47,500 nucleotides of DNA from Sutcliffiella cohnii. GTDB lineage: Bacteria; Bacillota; Bacilli; Bacillales; Bacillaceae_I. A program made the position numbers and the translations under genes. Location of the stretch: contig NZ_CP018866.1 of NCBI RefSeq assembly GCF_002250055.1, forward strand, positions 4,832,501 to 4,880,000. Reading direction: 5' to 3'. Below, piece by piece: positions 8,787 to 18,181 of the stretch (its first letter is position 1; each line of letters starts with the position of its first letter). The notes under the pieces were generated by a model that searched no databases, was not told the DNA's origin, and worked only from the letters and a program-made list of their open reading frames with translations.

Positions 8787-9527
8787 CTATAAAAACAAGT
8801 ATATGAAGCTTTGCATTTGCTCTAGTTTTTCAAGTTGACGCTCAATATCTTCACGAAAAATTTGTTGCACTAGAACGACAAAGGAATTCATCGAAACATG
8901 AGCGATAATTGGGACAATTATTCGGTTCGTTTTTACATATAGGAATGCAAAAATAGCTCCCATGACAAAGTATATAAGTAGATGTTCAAATTCTTGATGA
9001 ACAACTGCAAATAATAAAGAACTAACAATTAAGCCTACTGCAAAATTGTACTTCTTATATAGTACGCCGAAAATGATTTTTCGGAAGATAATTTCTTCTA
9101 AAATAGGCCCTGCAATAGCTACCGCAAAAATAATTGCCGCAGAAGAACTAATAAACTCCATAATTTGTTGAGTATTCTCACTGCCTGGTTCTATTCCGAA
9201 TAATTGCTGTTGAACCATCGCTGCTATTCCTTGTCCGAAAAGAGCCACCCAAAAACCTAATATAGACCAAATAATCGTTTGGAAAATGGATGATTGTGGT
9301 CCGCGTAGATCTTTTTCCTGGAAATCCTTTCGAAGCAGCCAGAGGATAATAAGTAAGCCGAGTGTGAAGCTGATTGTCGTCCAATAACTAAAAAGTAATG
9401 TCATTCGTGCATCATAATCAAGCTCGTTCCCGATTCCTAGTTCAACGAGAAGTGGAATACCAACTAGTGCAGAAAATTGCATAATAATATAGGCGATAAT
9501 TACTTTCCAATAGGTTGATGTCATCAT
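8787..9527 (-). CDS. ydiL: CPBP-family intramembrane glutamic endopeptidase (YdiL-like)
   Basis: 246-residue protein with about seven or eight membrane helices and all CPBP/Abi motifs: EEIIFRK (EExxxR, about 144), FAVVH (FxxxH) and HVSMN (HxxxN). The family includes CAAX prenyl endopeptidases and bacteriocin self-immunity proteins, cutting substrates within the membrane; the substrate here is unknown. Two adjacent ATGs (9527 and 9524) follow AGGAG; the second has the better spacing. The place beside groESL is conserved in bacilli. Confidence 0.88.
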   Translation of the reverse strand: MMTSTYWKVIIAYIIMQFSALVGIPLLVELGIGNELDYDARMTLLFSYWTTISFTLGLLIILWLLRKDFQEKDLRGPQSSIFQTIIWSILGFWVALFGQGIAAMVQQQLFGIEPGSENTQQIMEFISSSAAIIFAVAIAGPILEEIIFRKIIFGVLYKKYNFAVGLIVSSLLFAVVHQEFEHLLIYFVMGAIFAFLYVKTNRIIVPIIAHVSMNSFVVLVQQIFREDIERQLEKLEQMQSFIYLFL

Positions 9528-9750
9528 AATCTCCTCTATCTAATTGTTCCTACGTATTGTACCATATAAACTGTTTTCTAATAAAAAGATATAGTTTATT
9601 CTCAGCTGTATTTTATCAATTAATCCATATAATTAAAAACAATGGTTAAATATTAAATGATTGTGAGATAATGGAAAAGGTGTTACGTAATGTTAGATCA
9701 TTTTTGTACAAAAAGAAGTAAAAAATGTGCAAAAAATATAAACTAAATAC

Positions 9751-9779
9751 TTGCAAAAATATCACTAATTCATTAATAT
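9751..9779 (+). promoter_or_regulatory. Sigma-A promoter of groESL
   Basis: -35 TTGCAA at 9751-9756, 17-base spacer, -10 TAATAT at 9774-9779, so transcription would start at about 9786-9790, at the edge of the CIRCE repeat. Confidence 0.72.
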
Positions 9780-9789
9780 ATTAATTGTG

Positions 9790-9816
9790 TTAGCACTCGA
9801 GTGTTTAGAGTGCTAA
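9790..9816 (+). promoter_or_regulatory. CIRCE element (HrcA operator)
   Basis: Perfect inverted repeat TTAGCACTC (9790-9798), nine-base spacer, GAGTGCTAA (9808-9816), the canonical HrcA operator. It lies directly downstream of the groESL promoter and in the 5' leader, so HrcA represses until heat or misfolded protein titrates GroEL. hrcA itself is not in the window. Confidence 0.98.
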
Positions 9817-9857
9817 TAAAAAAATACTTACATATAATTTTGAGGAGGTCGTTTCAC

Positions 9858-10145
9858 TTGTTAAAGCCAATCGGTGATCGCATTATTATTGAACTAGTAC
9901 AGTCAGAAGAAAAAACTGCTAGTGGTATTGTATTACCAGACTCTGCAAAAGAGAAACCGCAAGAAGGTAAAGTAGTAGCTGTTGGTTCAGGTCGTGTACT
10001 AGAAAGCGGAGAGCGTGTTGCACTAGAAGTTGCATCAGGCGATAGCGTTATCTTTTCAAAATATGCTGGTACAGAAGTGAAATATGACGGTAAAGAATAT
10101 TTAATTTTAAAAGAAGCAGATGTTTTAGCTGTTGTTGGTAAATAA
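9858..10145 (+). CDS. groES: Co-chaperonin GroES
   Basis: Heptameric lid of the GroEL folding chamber. 95 residues beginning [11 protein letters not shown], with the mobile-loop segment [18 protein letters not shown] (about 18-35) and C-terminal [15 protein letters not shown], all typical. The start is TTG at 9858, seven to eight bases after GAGGAGGTC (9842-9850). A GTG at 9801 is in frame but lies inside the CIRCE repeat and would add a non-homologous 19-residue leader, so it is rejected. First gene of the HrcA-regulated bicistron. Confidence 0.97.
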   Translation: MLKPIGDRIIIELVQSEEKTASGIVLPDSAKEKPQEGKVVAVGSGRVLESGERVALEVASGDSVIFSKYAGTEVKYDGKEYLILKEADVLAVVGK

Positions 10146-10190
10146 GAAAACTATTTCATAAAAAATATGAACTATTCTGAGGAGGTCTAG

Positions 10191-11825
<1,635 letters not shown>

Positions 11826-12130
11826 TAAGCCGCTTCACCCCTTGATTTATAAGGGTTTTATGTAAGATGAGAGTGTAATGCTAACATTTTGCAAACATTG
11901 AGGTAAATTAACGGAGGCTTCTCATGAGTTTACAAAAAACTTATAAGAGGCCTCTTTTTAGTTTATAAGAAAGGATAATAAAATTTCTAGATTTAACCCC
12001 TCCAACTAATTTTAATCGGTATCTTAAATGTACATTGACAACTAACTTGAAAAGGGAAATACATCTATAAAATTGGTGTTCCTACAAAGCTTTTAAATTA
12101 AAAGAATTATTTTAAAGGAGGTAATGATTA
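11826..12130. other. Intergenic stretch after groEL
   Basis: 305 bases with no supported gene. A weak CCCTT/AAGGG hairpin at about 11840-11856 comes first, then a strong terminator at 11914-11959; the rest is AT-rich up to AAAGGAGG (12114-12121) of the next gene. Confidence 0.6.
11914..11959 (+). terminator. groESL terminator
   Basis: Long hairpin: the arm beginning GAGGCTTCTCATGAGTTT pairs with the arm ending GAGGCCTC over about 18 positions, with one mismatch and two G-T pairs, followed by TTTTT (11955-11959). Confidence 0.82.
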
Positions 12131-12394
12131 GTGGGGCATTATTTTTCAGGTGTTGATAAAGAAGGGAAAGAAATTGTTTATGCCCATTTTCATTCGTCTA
12201 ATTATTTTGCTATAGATCTATATCATTTGCTTGATGCGAATGACAAAAATGGAGGCGTTAGTGGTATTTTTGATTCAGCCATATACACGCAGGAGCAATT
12301 AGAGAAAGCAAAACGAATGTATAAACAAAATCTATCTAACGAGCGCACATTATGTGAATCAGATATATGGGAAGCAAATATTACAATTTATTGA
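12131..12394 (+). CDS. Hypothetical 87-residue protein
   Basis: GTG start at 12131 placed nine bases after a perfect AAAGGAGG (12114-12121), which is the main argument that the gene is real; an ATG at 12124 is in another frame and closes at once. The soluble 87-residue protein is aromatic and acidic (opening GHYFSGVDKEGKEIVYAHFHSSNYF) with a central GGVSGIFDSAIYTQEQLEKAKRMY helix-like region. No membrane segment or signal peptide. I do not recognise the family. It stands alone, with a terminator-like hairpin about 190 bases downstream. Confidence 0.65.
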   Translation: MGHYFSGVDKEGKEIVYAHFHSSNYFAIDLYHLLDANDKNGGVSGIFDSAIYTQEQLEKAKRMYKQNLSNERTLCESDIWEANITIY

Positions 12395-12587
12395 AAGGTG
12401 TTTAGACGTTGCAAGAAAAGAAGGAACTGTCAAAGTTCTATTCTGTTAAATTCACTATTAACAAATCTTCTGTAAAATTCTCTTATTACACTTCCCCCTA
12501 CATTTTAATTTCTTTCCATCATTTTTAAAATTATTCATTTCCAGCCTTTTGCTACCCAATTATAAACTGTGATAAATGTAACAGTCC

Positions 12588-12626
12588 GCTTCTTATGAGT
12601 TGTAGTAAACTTTTAAGAAGCTTTTT
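12588..12626 (+). terminator. Terminator or attenuator upstream of the DUF438 gene
   Basis: GCTTCTTA (12588-12595) and TAAGAAGC (12614-12621), an 8-bp perfect stem with an 18-base loop, followed by TTTTTATTA. It ends 50 bases before the next ATG, so it may end the 87-aa gene's transcript or act in the leader of the DUF438 gene. Confidence 0.6.
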
Positions 12627-12675
12627 ATTAATTAACATTTATAAAAGGCAACTTTTTACGATAAGAGGTGAAAAA

Positions 12676-13908
12676 ATGGCTAACGCACAATTTAATCCCA
12701 AACTAGTCAATATTTTAAAAGATATTTTACTTCGTTTACATGATGGTAAACCGCAAGAAACCGTGAAAGAGGATTTTGATAAACATCTTAACCAGGTTAG
12801 TGCTGTTGAAATATTGTTGATTGTACAGGAATTAAAAAATGGGGGCCATGGCATTACGTCGGATGATGTTGTAAAGCTATTTTCTATTTATAAACAACTA
12901 TATGGTCTAGCTATTAATGAATGGCATGTTCCTGATTCCAATCACGAGGGTCACCCGGTTCAAATTTTAATAGCTGAAAATAAGGAATTTCAATCCATTT
13001 TAGATCAAATGAATGGCCAAATAGAATTACTGGAGAAAAGTTCACAATGGGTACAAGAGGAAGAAGTTATAGAGAAGTTAAAGGAAGACGTGTCTCAATT
13101 AGGACAATTGAATAGGCACTATAATCGAAAAGAAAAACTCATTTTCCCTATATTAGAGCGTTATGGGCAAATTACTCCTACAAGAATTATGTGGGAGGGA
13201 GATGATCGAATCCGCATCTTATATAAAAATGTAAAAAGAAAGATAGAGAATATACAAGCTATAGAAATAGCATCCGTTAAGCAATCTTATCAAATATTCC
13301 AAAGTAAAATGACAGACATGATGTTTGATGAAGAATCTATCCTATTACCAATCGTTCTCAACATTTTTAACGAAGATGATTGGTTAGCTATAGCGAGGGA
13401 AGGCGATACATTTGGTTATTGCTTTATAGATCCACAAAAAGAATGGGAACGAAGCGTATCAGTCGAGGATGAATGTAATAAAGAAATAGATAATGCAACA
13501 ACAAAGCATATAAAAATTGGCGGTGGCTACTTAACAGTACAAGAAGCCAACAGCATCCTGAATAACTTACCAGTAGAAATAACGTTCATTGATAAAAATG
13601 GTATTTTTAAATATTTTAATGAAAGAGTAGCGTCATCTGACATGATGTTTGTACGGACACCCATTTCGATTGGTCGTAATGTTGCCAATTGTCATCCTCC
13701 TAAAAGTTTAAAAAAGGTAATGAGGCTCGTCCAAGACCTTAAATCAAAGAAACGATCTAGTGAGAGTATGTGGTTTAAAAAAAAGGATCAGTACATTCAT
13801 ATTACGTATAAAGGTGTTTTTGATGAGGATGGAGAATATTTGGGAATATTAGAATACGTTCAAGATATCCGACCTTTTTTCGAGTTGCCACGTGAAGCGA
13901 AAAGATAG
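12676..13908 (+). CDS. DUF438 / hemerythrin-like / PAS domain protein
   Basis: 410-residue soluble protein with three parts. The N-terminal DUF438 (about 5-75) is helical. A hemerythrin HHE-like region (about 90-250) has candidate di-iron ligands in NHEGHPVQILIAEN, LNRHYNRKEKLIFP and FDEESILLP. The C-terminal PAS domain (about 298-405) begins LNNLPVEITFIDKNGIFKYFNERV. The family is thought to sense oxygen, NO or redox state; output is unknown as no enzymatic domain is present. ATG at 12676 follows AGAGGTG; the frame extends upstream to 12595, but that part overlaps the hairpin and has no ribosome site. Confidence 0.85.
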   Translation: MANAQFNPKLVNILKDILLRLHDGKPQETVKEDFDKHLNQVSAVEILLIVQELKNGGHGITSDDVVKLFSIYKQLYGLAINEWHVPDSNHEGHPVQILIAENKEFQSILDQMNGQIELLEKSSQWVQEEEVIEKLKEDVSQLGQLNRHYNRKEKLIFPILERYGQITPTRIMWEGDDRIRILYKNVKRKIENIQAIEIASVKQSYQIFQSKMTDMMFDEESILLPIVLNIFNEDDWLAIAREGDTFGYCFIDPQKEWERSVSVEDECNKEIDNATTKHIKIGGGYLTVQEANSILNNLPVEITFIDKNGIFKYFNERVASSDMMFVRTPISIGRNVANCHPPKSLKKVMRLVQDLKSKKRSSESMWFKKKDQYIHITYKGVFDEDGEYLGILEYVQDIRPFFELPREAKR

Positions 13909-14020
13909 CTTAGTAGAATGGACGAATAGGTAATATCTAAATTTATTAGAGCAGTAGGAACCTCATTTATAAATGTTAGTTAGCTATTATGCTGTTCATT
14001 TCCTTTCGATATACCGAAAT

Positions 14021-14048
14021 CCCCTTCCTACTAGAAGGGGACTTTTTT
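14021..14048 (+). terminator. Terminator after the DUF438 gene
   Basis: CCCCTTC / GAAGGGG stem (14021-14027 and 14034-14040) with a short loop, followed by AC and seven T's. Confidence 0.85.
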
Positions 14049-14055
14049 TCCTCAC

Positions 14056-14116
14056 TTACTACCATCAATCCAGTTTTATTAAGTGGACTGGTAAACAATA
14101 GCCTTTTCTAAAAAAT
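14056..14116 (-). pseudogene. Remnant of a second copy of the merR 3' end
   Basis: 14056-14081 matches 15019-15044 at 25 of 26 bases and 14088-14116 matches 15063-15091 at 28 of 29 bases; the segment between them is about 12 bases shorter than in the intact copy. The intact copy covers the stop and last codons of the merR gene at 15042-15794. Nothing else of a MerR reading frame survives here, so this looks like a leftover of a duplication with deletion. Confidence 0.75.
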
Positions 14117-14137
14117 ATCAAGAAAAAAATGATTAAC

Positions 14138-14162
14138 CAATAGGGACTTCTCCCCTATTGGT
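14138..14162 (-). terminator. Inverted repeat, possible minus-strand terminator
   Basis: CCAATAGGG / CCCTATTGG, 9-bp stem. Read on the minus strand it is followed by TTAATCATTTTTTTC, so it could end the 51-aa small-protein transcript that comes from 14451. Confidence 0.5.
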
Positions 14163-14295
14163 CCTTGGGGGAGGGCTTAGGTGATAAAAATATACGGGAT
14201 AAAAGTAGTACTTAATGAACACGCCTCCTTGAAATTGCATATGAAGGGGTTGTTCTTAATATAGTGATCAAAAACACAATTAAGTAGATATTTAA

Positions 14296-14451
14296 TTATT
14301 GAAACATTGGAAATACGTATCGAACTAGAAACCATAAAAAACCAAAAAAGATAATCACATATGCAAAATATTTAATGAAGGTAGAGATTACTCTACTTGT
14401 ATCCTCCTTTTTCTCGACGTGTCGCTTGTCCACATTTACATCCTTTCTCAC
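14296..14451 (-). CDS. Small single-pass membrane protein, 51 residues
   Basis: Minus-strand frame from GTG at 14451 to TAA at 14296. AGGAGG (14465-14460) lies eight bases before the GTG; an ATG six bases further upstream is in frame but only two bases from the ribosome site, so GTG is preferred. The N-terminal half is highly charged (RKDVNVDKRHVEKKED), the second half is one hydrophobic helix (YFAYVIIFFGFLWFLVRYV). No signal peptide. Function unknown, but the ribosome site and composition argue strongly for a real gene. It lies next to another tiny membrane protein on the opposite strand. Confidence 0.72.
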   Translation of the reverse strand: MRKDVNVDKRHVEKKEDTSRVISTFIKYFAYVIIFFGFLWFLVRYVFPMFQ

Positions 14452-14638
14452 AATCATTTCCTCCTTGTCAGTGGTGTTTTTTTTCTTATCACCTATATAT
14501 CCTTAAAAGGAGCTTTTAAAACATTAGTAAGAATGGCACATAACAATTATCCGCTTCCCTTGTTCTATTTAGAAAGTATCATTTGAGGGAATCGTTCTTC
14601 TGTTTGCACAGTACTTTAAGATTAGTTCCTAAAGATAG

Positions 14639-14664
14639 GTTTCATGTCGATCTTTTGTGGGCAT
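14639..14664 (+). promoter_or_regulatory. Sigma-B-like promoter for the lmo0937-family gene
   Basis: GTTTCA (14639-14644), 14-base spacer, GGGCAT (14659-14664), close to the general-stress sigma-B consensus GTTT-N13-15-GGGTAT and 60 bases upstream of the ATG at 14724. Confidence 0.5.
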
Positions 14665-14723
14665 TAAATAAGCACAGACAGACAAACATCGGCAAAAAAT
14701 GATGAAGAAAGGCGTGAGCGGTT

Positions 14724-14867
14724 ATGTTATGGACGGTATTAATTATAGTTTTTGTATTATGGTTACTTGGATTCTCGTTTGAAGTTGGAGGAGGTCTAAT
14801 CCACTTACTTCTAGTTGTTGCATTAATCGTCTTTATAATTCAACTTTTAACAGGCAGAAGAGTCTAA
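14724..14867 (+). CDS. lmo0937-family small membrane protein
   Basis: 47 residues beginning MLWTVLIIVFVLWLLGFSFE, then a Gly-rich turn and a second hydrophobic helix (LLLVVALIVFIIQLL) ending in TGRRV. This two-helix pattern is that of the short lmo0937-family membrane proteins common in Firmicutes. The ribosome site is modest (AAAGG about 11 bases upstream). A sigma-B-like promoter precedes it and a hairpin follows. The role is unknown; envelope stress is a guess from the promoter. Confidence 0.82.
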   Translation: MLWTVLIIVFVLWLLGFSFEVGGGLIHLLLVVALIVFIIQLLTGRRV

Positions 14868-14871
14868 ATGT

Positions 14872-14904
14872 AGCAAGCGTTCCGTTTTAGGAGCCTTGCT
14901 TTAT
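14872..14904 (+). terminator. Hairpin after the lmo0937-family gene
   Basis: AGCAAG (14872-14877) pairs with CTTGCT, with partial inner pairing of CGTTCC with GGAG, then TTTATT. Weak to moderate. Confidence 0.5.
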
Positions 14905-15041
14905 TCAGGATTATTTCTTGGAGTTATAATAAGAAAGGCTCCAAGGAATCCACACATATATATAATATAAATATTAAGGGCAGAAATAGAATTAATATCA
15001 GCTAGTATTTTCCTTAAATTACTACCATCAATCTAGTTTTA

Positions 15042-15794
15042 TTATGTTGACTTGCTAGTTTCCTGGTAAACAATAGCCTCTTCTAAAAAATTTAATACTT
15101 CTTTATGAATAGGATATAAGCCTAATTTAGCGGATGTTTCTTCCGATTTTCTCGCTTCCCAAAACTTTTCTATTAATTCAGGGTGATCTCCAAAAGATTC
15201 TTTCGTTAAAATATCTACATCAACTACAATTAATTGCCCCTCCGCAGAACTAGGGAGTATACCATTTTGTAAACAGAGTTCCACGCGTTTAACAATATTT
15301 ATCCATTTAATGATGAGTGGATCTTCCATTTTTGGTAGATTCCCAGATAATATTGTTTGTTCCTCTGTACTAAATAGGTCATTCCATAACTTCTGTTTTC
15401 TATCCTTATTGTTATTACCTTCTTCCGGAAGTAGTGGTAAGAGATGGTCCCATTTCAGTTGGCCTTCTAACTTTAAAATGTTTAATAGTGTTGTTGTATG
15501 GTAGAGGGATTGAGTTAAGCGTTCTATGTTCATTTCCAGTTGCTCTTTATGTACAGTTAGAATCTTTTCAATCGTAATGGAATGGATGATTTTCTTTATA
15601 TCTTTTAGAGACATCGATGTTGTCTTTAGTAATACAATTTTTTCTAAAAGTAACATGTCCTCCTCAGAATAGTACCGTTTTCCATTATCCTTCTTTATCG
15701 TCGGTACAACTAATCCAATTTGATCGTAATAACGTAATGTACGCAAAGAAATATTGAGCTTTTTGGAAACTTCACCAGTTGAAAACAGTGTCAT
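15042..15794 (-). CDS. MerR-family transcriptional regulator
   Basis: 250 residues. The N-terminal winged helix (1-70) is textbook MerR: FSTGEVSKKLNISLRTLRYYDQIGL, then GKRYYSEED. A dimerisation helix follows, and a long C-terminal region (about 125-250) with no cysteine cluster, so the ligand is probably organic rather than a metal. GGAGGG lies nine bases before the ATG. It is divergent from the CPBP protease gene, and the shared gap holds a MerR-type promoter with a 19-base spacer, so the protease gene is its likely target. A decayed copy of its 3' end lies 960 bases away. Confidence 0.9.
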   Translation of the reverse strand: MTLFSTGEVSKKLNISLRTLRYYDQIGLVVPTIKKDNGKRYYSEEDMLLLEKIVLLKTTSMSLKDIKKIIHSITIEKILTVHKEQLEMNIERLTQSLYHTTTLLNILKLEGQLKWDHLLPLLPEEGNNNKDRKQKLWNDLFSTEEQTILSGNLPKMEDPLIIKWINIVKRVELCLQNGILPSSAEGQLIVVDVDILTKESFGDHPELIEKFWEARKSEETSAKLGLYPIHKEVLNFLEEAIVYQETSKST

Positions 15795-15821
15795 TTTATA
15801 GTATCCCTCCTAAAAAAGTGT

Positions 15822-15852
15822 TTGCAGGTGACGTAACGTAACCAATTATACT
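15822..15852 (+). promoter_or_regulatory. MerR-type promoter with operator in a 19-bp spacer
   Basis: -35 TTGCAG (15822-15827), 19-base spacer, -10 TATACT (15847-15852). A near-perfect 17-bp dyad (GGTGACGT-A-ACGTAACC, 15827-15843, one mismatch) fills the spacer. Long-spacer promoters with a central dyad are the hallmark of MerR activation by DNA untwisting. It drives the CPBP gene at 15885. Confidence 0.82.
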
Positions 15853-15884
15853 AAATCTAACATAACATATTTAGGAGGGAAAAA

Positions 15885-16564
15885 ATGATGACGAACACAA
15901 TGAAATGGTCTTGGAAAGAAGTTTTTATACTACTTATCCTTATCCTTATTCTTGTACCGTTTTTCATTGAATACTTATTGCATGACTTTTTATATACCCT
16001 TTTTCAGGAAAGCTTATACTCAGGTACGCTGACGGGGCTTATCATGGCCATCGTATTTACAGTAGCCTTATATTTCGTTGCTTTAAAACCACATGATCTT
16101 TCATGGGATGCAGTTGGAGTTAACCGTTTTCCAACTAGATACTGGAAATGGATTGCAGTTTGGACGATTAGTTTAATAGTTGTCAGTTTTTATTGTTAAT
16201 GGAACTTTTACATTTCACTTGGGAGAATCACAAAACGGAGTCCATACAGAGGAATATAAATTGGTTTACTTTTACTATTGGCTTTGTATCTGCTGCAATC
16301 ATTTCTCCAATATATGAGGAGATTTTTTATAGAGGATTTTTGTATAAATGGTTTCGAGGGAAATGGGGAGTAGCTGCTGGAATGTTTATTAGTTCTTTTA
16401 TTTTCATGATTGTACATATCCCTACGTACAATACGCTGCCGATAAATTTTGTATCAGGTCTCGTGTTTGCGTGGACATACGAAAAAACAGGGTCAGTTTT
16501 ACCGGCTATTATTATACATGGAATATTTAATGGCACAGCCGTCATTTTAACAGTACTTTCATAA
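15885..16564 (+). pseudogene. CPBP-family intramembrane protease, frameshifted
   Basis: Two adjacent frames together encode one CPBP protein. 15885-16199 gives the N-terminal membrane helices (104 residues) and stops at TAA; the rest, read one frame back from about 16190 to 16564, carries EEIFYRG (EExxxR), FMIVH (FxxxH) and HGIFN (HxxxN). Adding one T to the T5 run at 16187-16191 would join them into about 226 residues. Causes: a real one-base deletion, a sequencing error in the run, or -1 slippage at TTT-TAT (Phe-tRNA can re-pair with TTT one base back). All three protease motifs are intact, so the lesion looks recent. GGAGGG precedes the ATG. Confidence 0.8.
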
Positions 16565-16631
16565 AGTATGACTTTTGTATTAACCTTGTATTCTTCCTGA
16601 CAACGAGTGTGATAATTTAATATCAAATTTA

Positions 16632-16657
16632 AAGGAACTCACTTACATGAGTTCCTT
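16632..16657 (-). terminator. Terminator of the DUF4317 gene
   Basis: AAGGAACTCA / TGAGTTCCTT, 10-bp perfect stem with a six-base loop. It lies just beyond the minus-strand stop at 16666 and could also serve the CPBP gene from the other side. Confidence 0.7.
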
Positions 16658-16665
16658 ACAAATTA

Positions 16666-17838
16666 TTATTTTTCACCAAACGCTTCCGGAATCATTTTAA
16701 ACCCTTCAATTATTGTATCTTCTTCTACTTCCAGCATTAAGTATAGCTTTCCATCGACTTGTACTTGTTTTACGTAACGTAGATCTTGTGGGCTAATCGA
16801 GATATTTGCTATTTTTGTATTAATCTTAATGGACTTTGAATTGAATTTTGGTAAGACGCTACTAGCTTTTATTTCATAACTCTCATCATCAATTAATTTC
16901 TTGAAAGCTGTTTCCACTTTTTCTACATTTACATCTTCCACTCCACTAACCTTTAAAACACGTTCTACATCCTTTGTGTCTAATTTCGGTTGTTCTTCCT
17001 CTTCGTTTTCAACAATCATACGATTAATTTCTTCATACACATTGGAGAGAGTAGAAGTATTAATTTTGTCCCCAGTTACTTCTTTCACTATTTCTTCAAA
17101 GACGATTTTATCGTCTTTGGCTGTCATCGTTTCTTCGCCATTTAGCACTTCTTCAATAAATTGGTGGTCTGGTTCATGAACCTTTCCTGCTGAATATAGC
17201 ACATGGTTAACATCTGCAGCATTTTCTGTGAAACAAGGAAATAAAAATCCACCAATTGGCGAGTTTAAGTTAATAATAGGGTCTACTACAAAATTGTATT
17301 TGAACTCTTTTTCTACATAGTCAAAGAGTAGTTCTTTCTTTGGCTCTTGTGTATTGTTTATACTGCACAAAATAAATGGGTGGGAATAAACTGCATCGCG
17401 AGAGTTTTCCTCTGTTTCCTCATTCGTACGTTTCATTGGCTTTCGATATTCCCCACGAATGAAAGTAACAACAATATCCTTCTCATATTGTCTGTTTAGA
17501 AGCATTTTACCGACAATTGGAAGCATTTGCTCTTTCCATGTTTCTACCTCAACGCTTAGCAACCCTTGATGCAGGATAAGCTGACTGTTATTTTCGACAT
17601 CGCGTCTAAATTTTAGTTCAAATAACTTTTCGTCTAAATTACCACCTAGCATCTTTTTAAAGTTATTCATAAACAGTTCTTGTTGGTCCGGATCTAACAT
17701 TTCAAAAGGTTGACTTTGGTGATGATAAATGTCGCTCGATTCTTTCATTATGTAGACATTAAAGATATCTTTAATGTTTAGTAAATCATTATCAGCTTTA
17801 AATTGTTTTCGAAAGTTTGCTACGTCTTTTTTGTTCAT
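16666..17838 (-). CDS. DUF4317 domain-containing protein
   Basis: 390-residue soluble protein matching the DUF4317 pattern throughout: N-terminal KKDVANFRKQFK, then an NxFKKMLGG segment, a central PIGGFLFPCFTENAADVNHVLYS segment and an acidic helical region (about 225-320). No signal peptide or membrane segment. The molecular role of the family is unknown. Monocistronic, divergent from pspA, with its own hairpin terminator; the ribosome site upstream of the ATG at 17838 is weak. Confidence 0.85.
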   Translation of the reverse strand: MNKKDVANFRKQFKADNDLLNIKDIFNVYIMKESSDIYHHQSQPFEMLDPDQQELFMNNFKKMLGGNLDEKLFELKFRRDVENNSQLILHQGLLSVEVETWKEQMLPIVGKMLLNRQYEKDIVVTFIRGEYRKPMKRTNEETEENSRDAVYSHPFILCSINNTQEPKKELLFDYVEKEFKYNFVVDPIINLNSPIGGFLFPCFTENAADVNHVLYSAGKVHEPDHQFIEEVLNGEETMTAKDDKIVFEEIVKEVTGDKINTSTLSNVYEEINRMIVENEEEEQPKLDTKDVERVLKVSGVEDVNVEKVETAFKKLIDDESYEIKASSVLPKFNSKSIKINTKIANISISPQDLRYVKQVQVDGKLYLMLEVEEDTIIEGFKMIPEAFGEK

Positions 17839-18181
17839 GATTATACCTACACTCCCTAAGTCTCCCAGACTACATATTTACTTCCATTACAAAATATCCT
17901 TTATTCTATCATACCTTGTACAAGAAAATTCAAGTTAAACTTTGTGGTTAATAAAACGAGTGAACCAACTCTATTTTCGATATTCTATTTGTACATTTTT
18001 CGGAGAGCGATTAAACTCCTTTCTAAACAATAGGTTTTCTATTTTTATTTGTAGAAATAATAGGAATGTACATACTTAAACGTGTATAGTTGATATTAGA
18101 TAAATATTTTTAAGAAAAATGAATCTTTTTGGCTATGGAAACAGTATATATAATATCGGAAACAAATAGGGAGGAATGAAA
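17839..18181. other. Divergent intergenic region DUF4317 gene / pspA
   Basis: 343 bases, AT-rich. A TATAAT hexamer at 18149-18154 could be a pspA -10, but no good -35 is placed. I looked for the sigma-W pattern (TGAAAC-N16-CGTA) expected from B. subtilis pspA and found no convincing copy. AGGGAGG at 18168-18174 is the pspA ribosome site. Confidence 0.45.

Larger units (their letters stand above)
13909..14295. other. Intergenic stretch with terminator, MerR remnant and inverted repeat
   Basis: 387 bases without a supported gene. It holds a terminator (14021-14048), a decayed copy of the 3' end of the merR gene (14056-14116) and an inverted repeat (14138-14162). A 27-codon frame from a GTG at about 14181 is open but has nothing else to support it. 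Confidence 0.6.

Noticed and set aside
9801..9857. Earlier GTG start for groES
   Set aside because: Inside the CIRCE repeat and would add a non-conserved leader; the TTG at 9858 gives the conserved GroES N-terminus.
14886..15033. Minus-strand open frame (about 37 codons) encoding a hydrophobic segment downstream of merR
   Set aside because: No start codon or ribosome site at its beginning and it overlaps the hairpin after the lmo0937-family gene; at most a decayed fragment.
17839..18181. Sigma-W promoter for pspA
   Set aside because: TTAAAC and GGAAAC motifs occur but none is followed by CGTA at the right distance.
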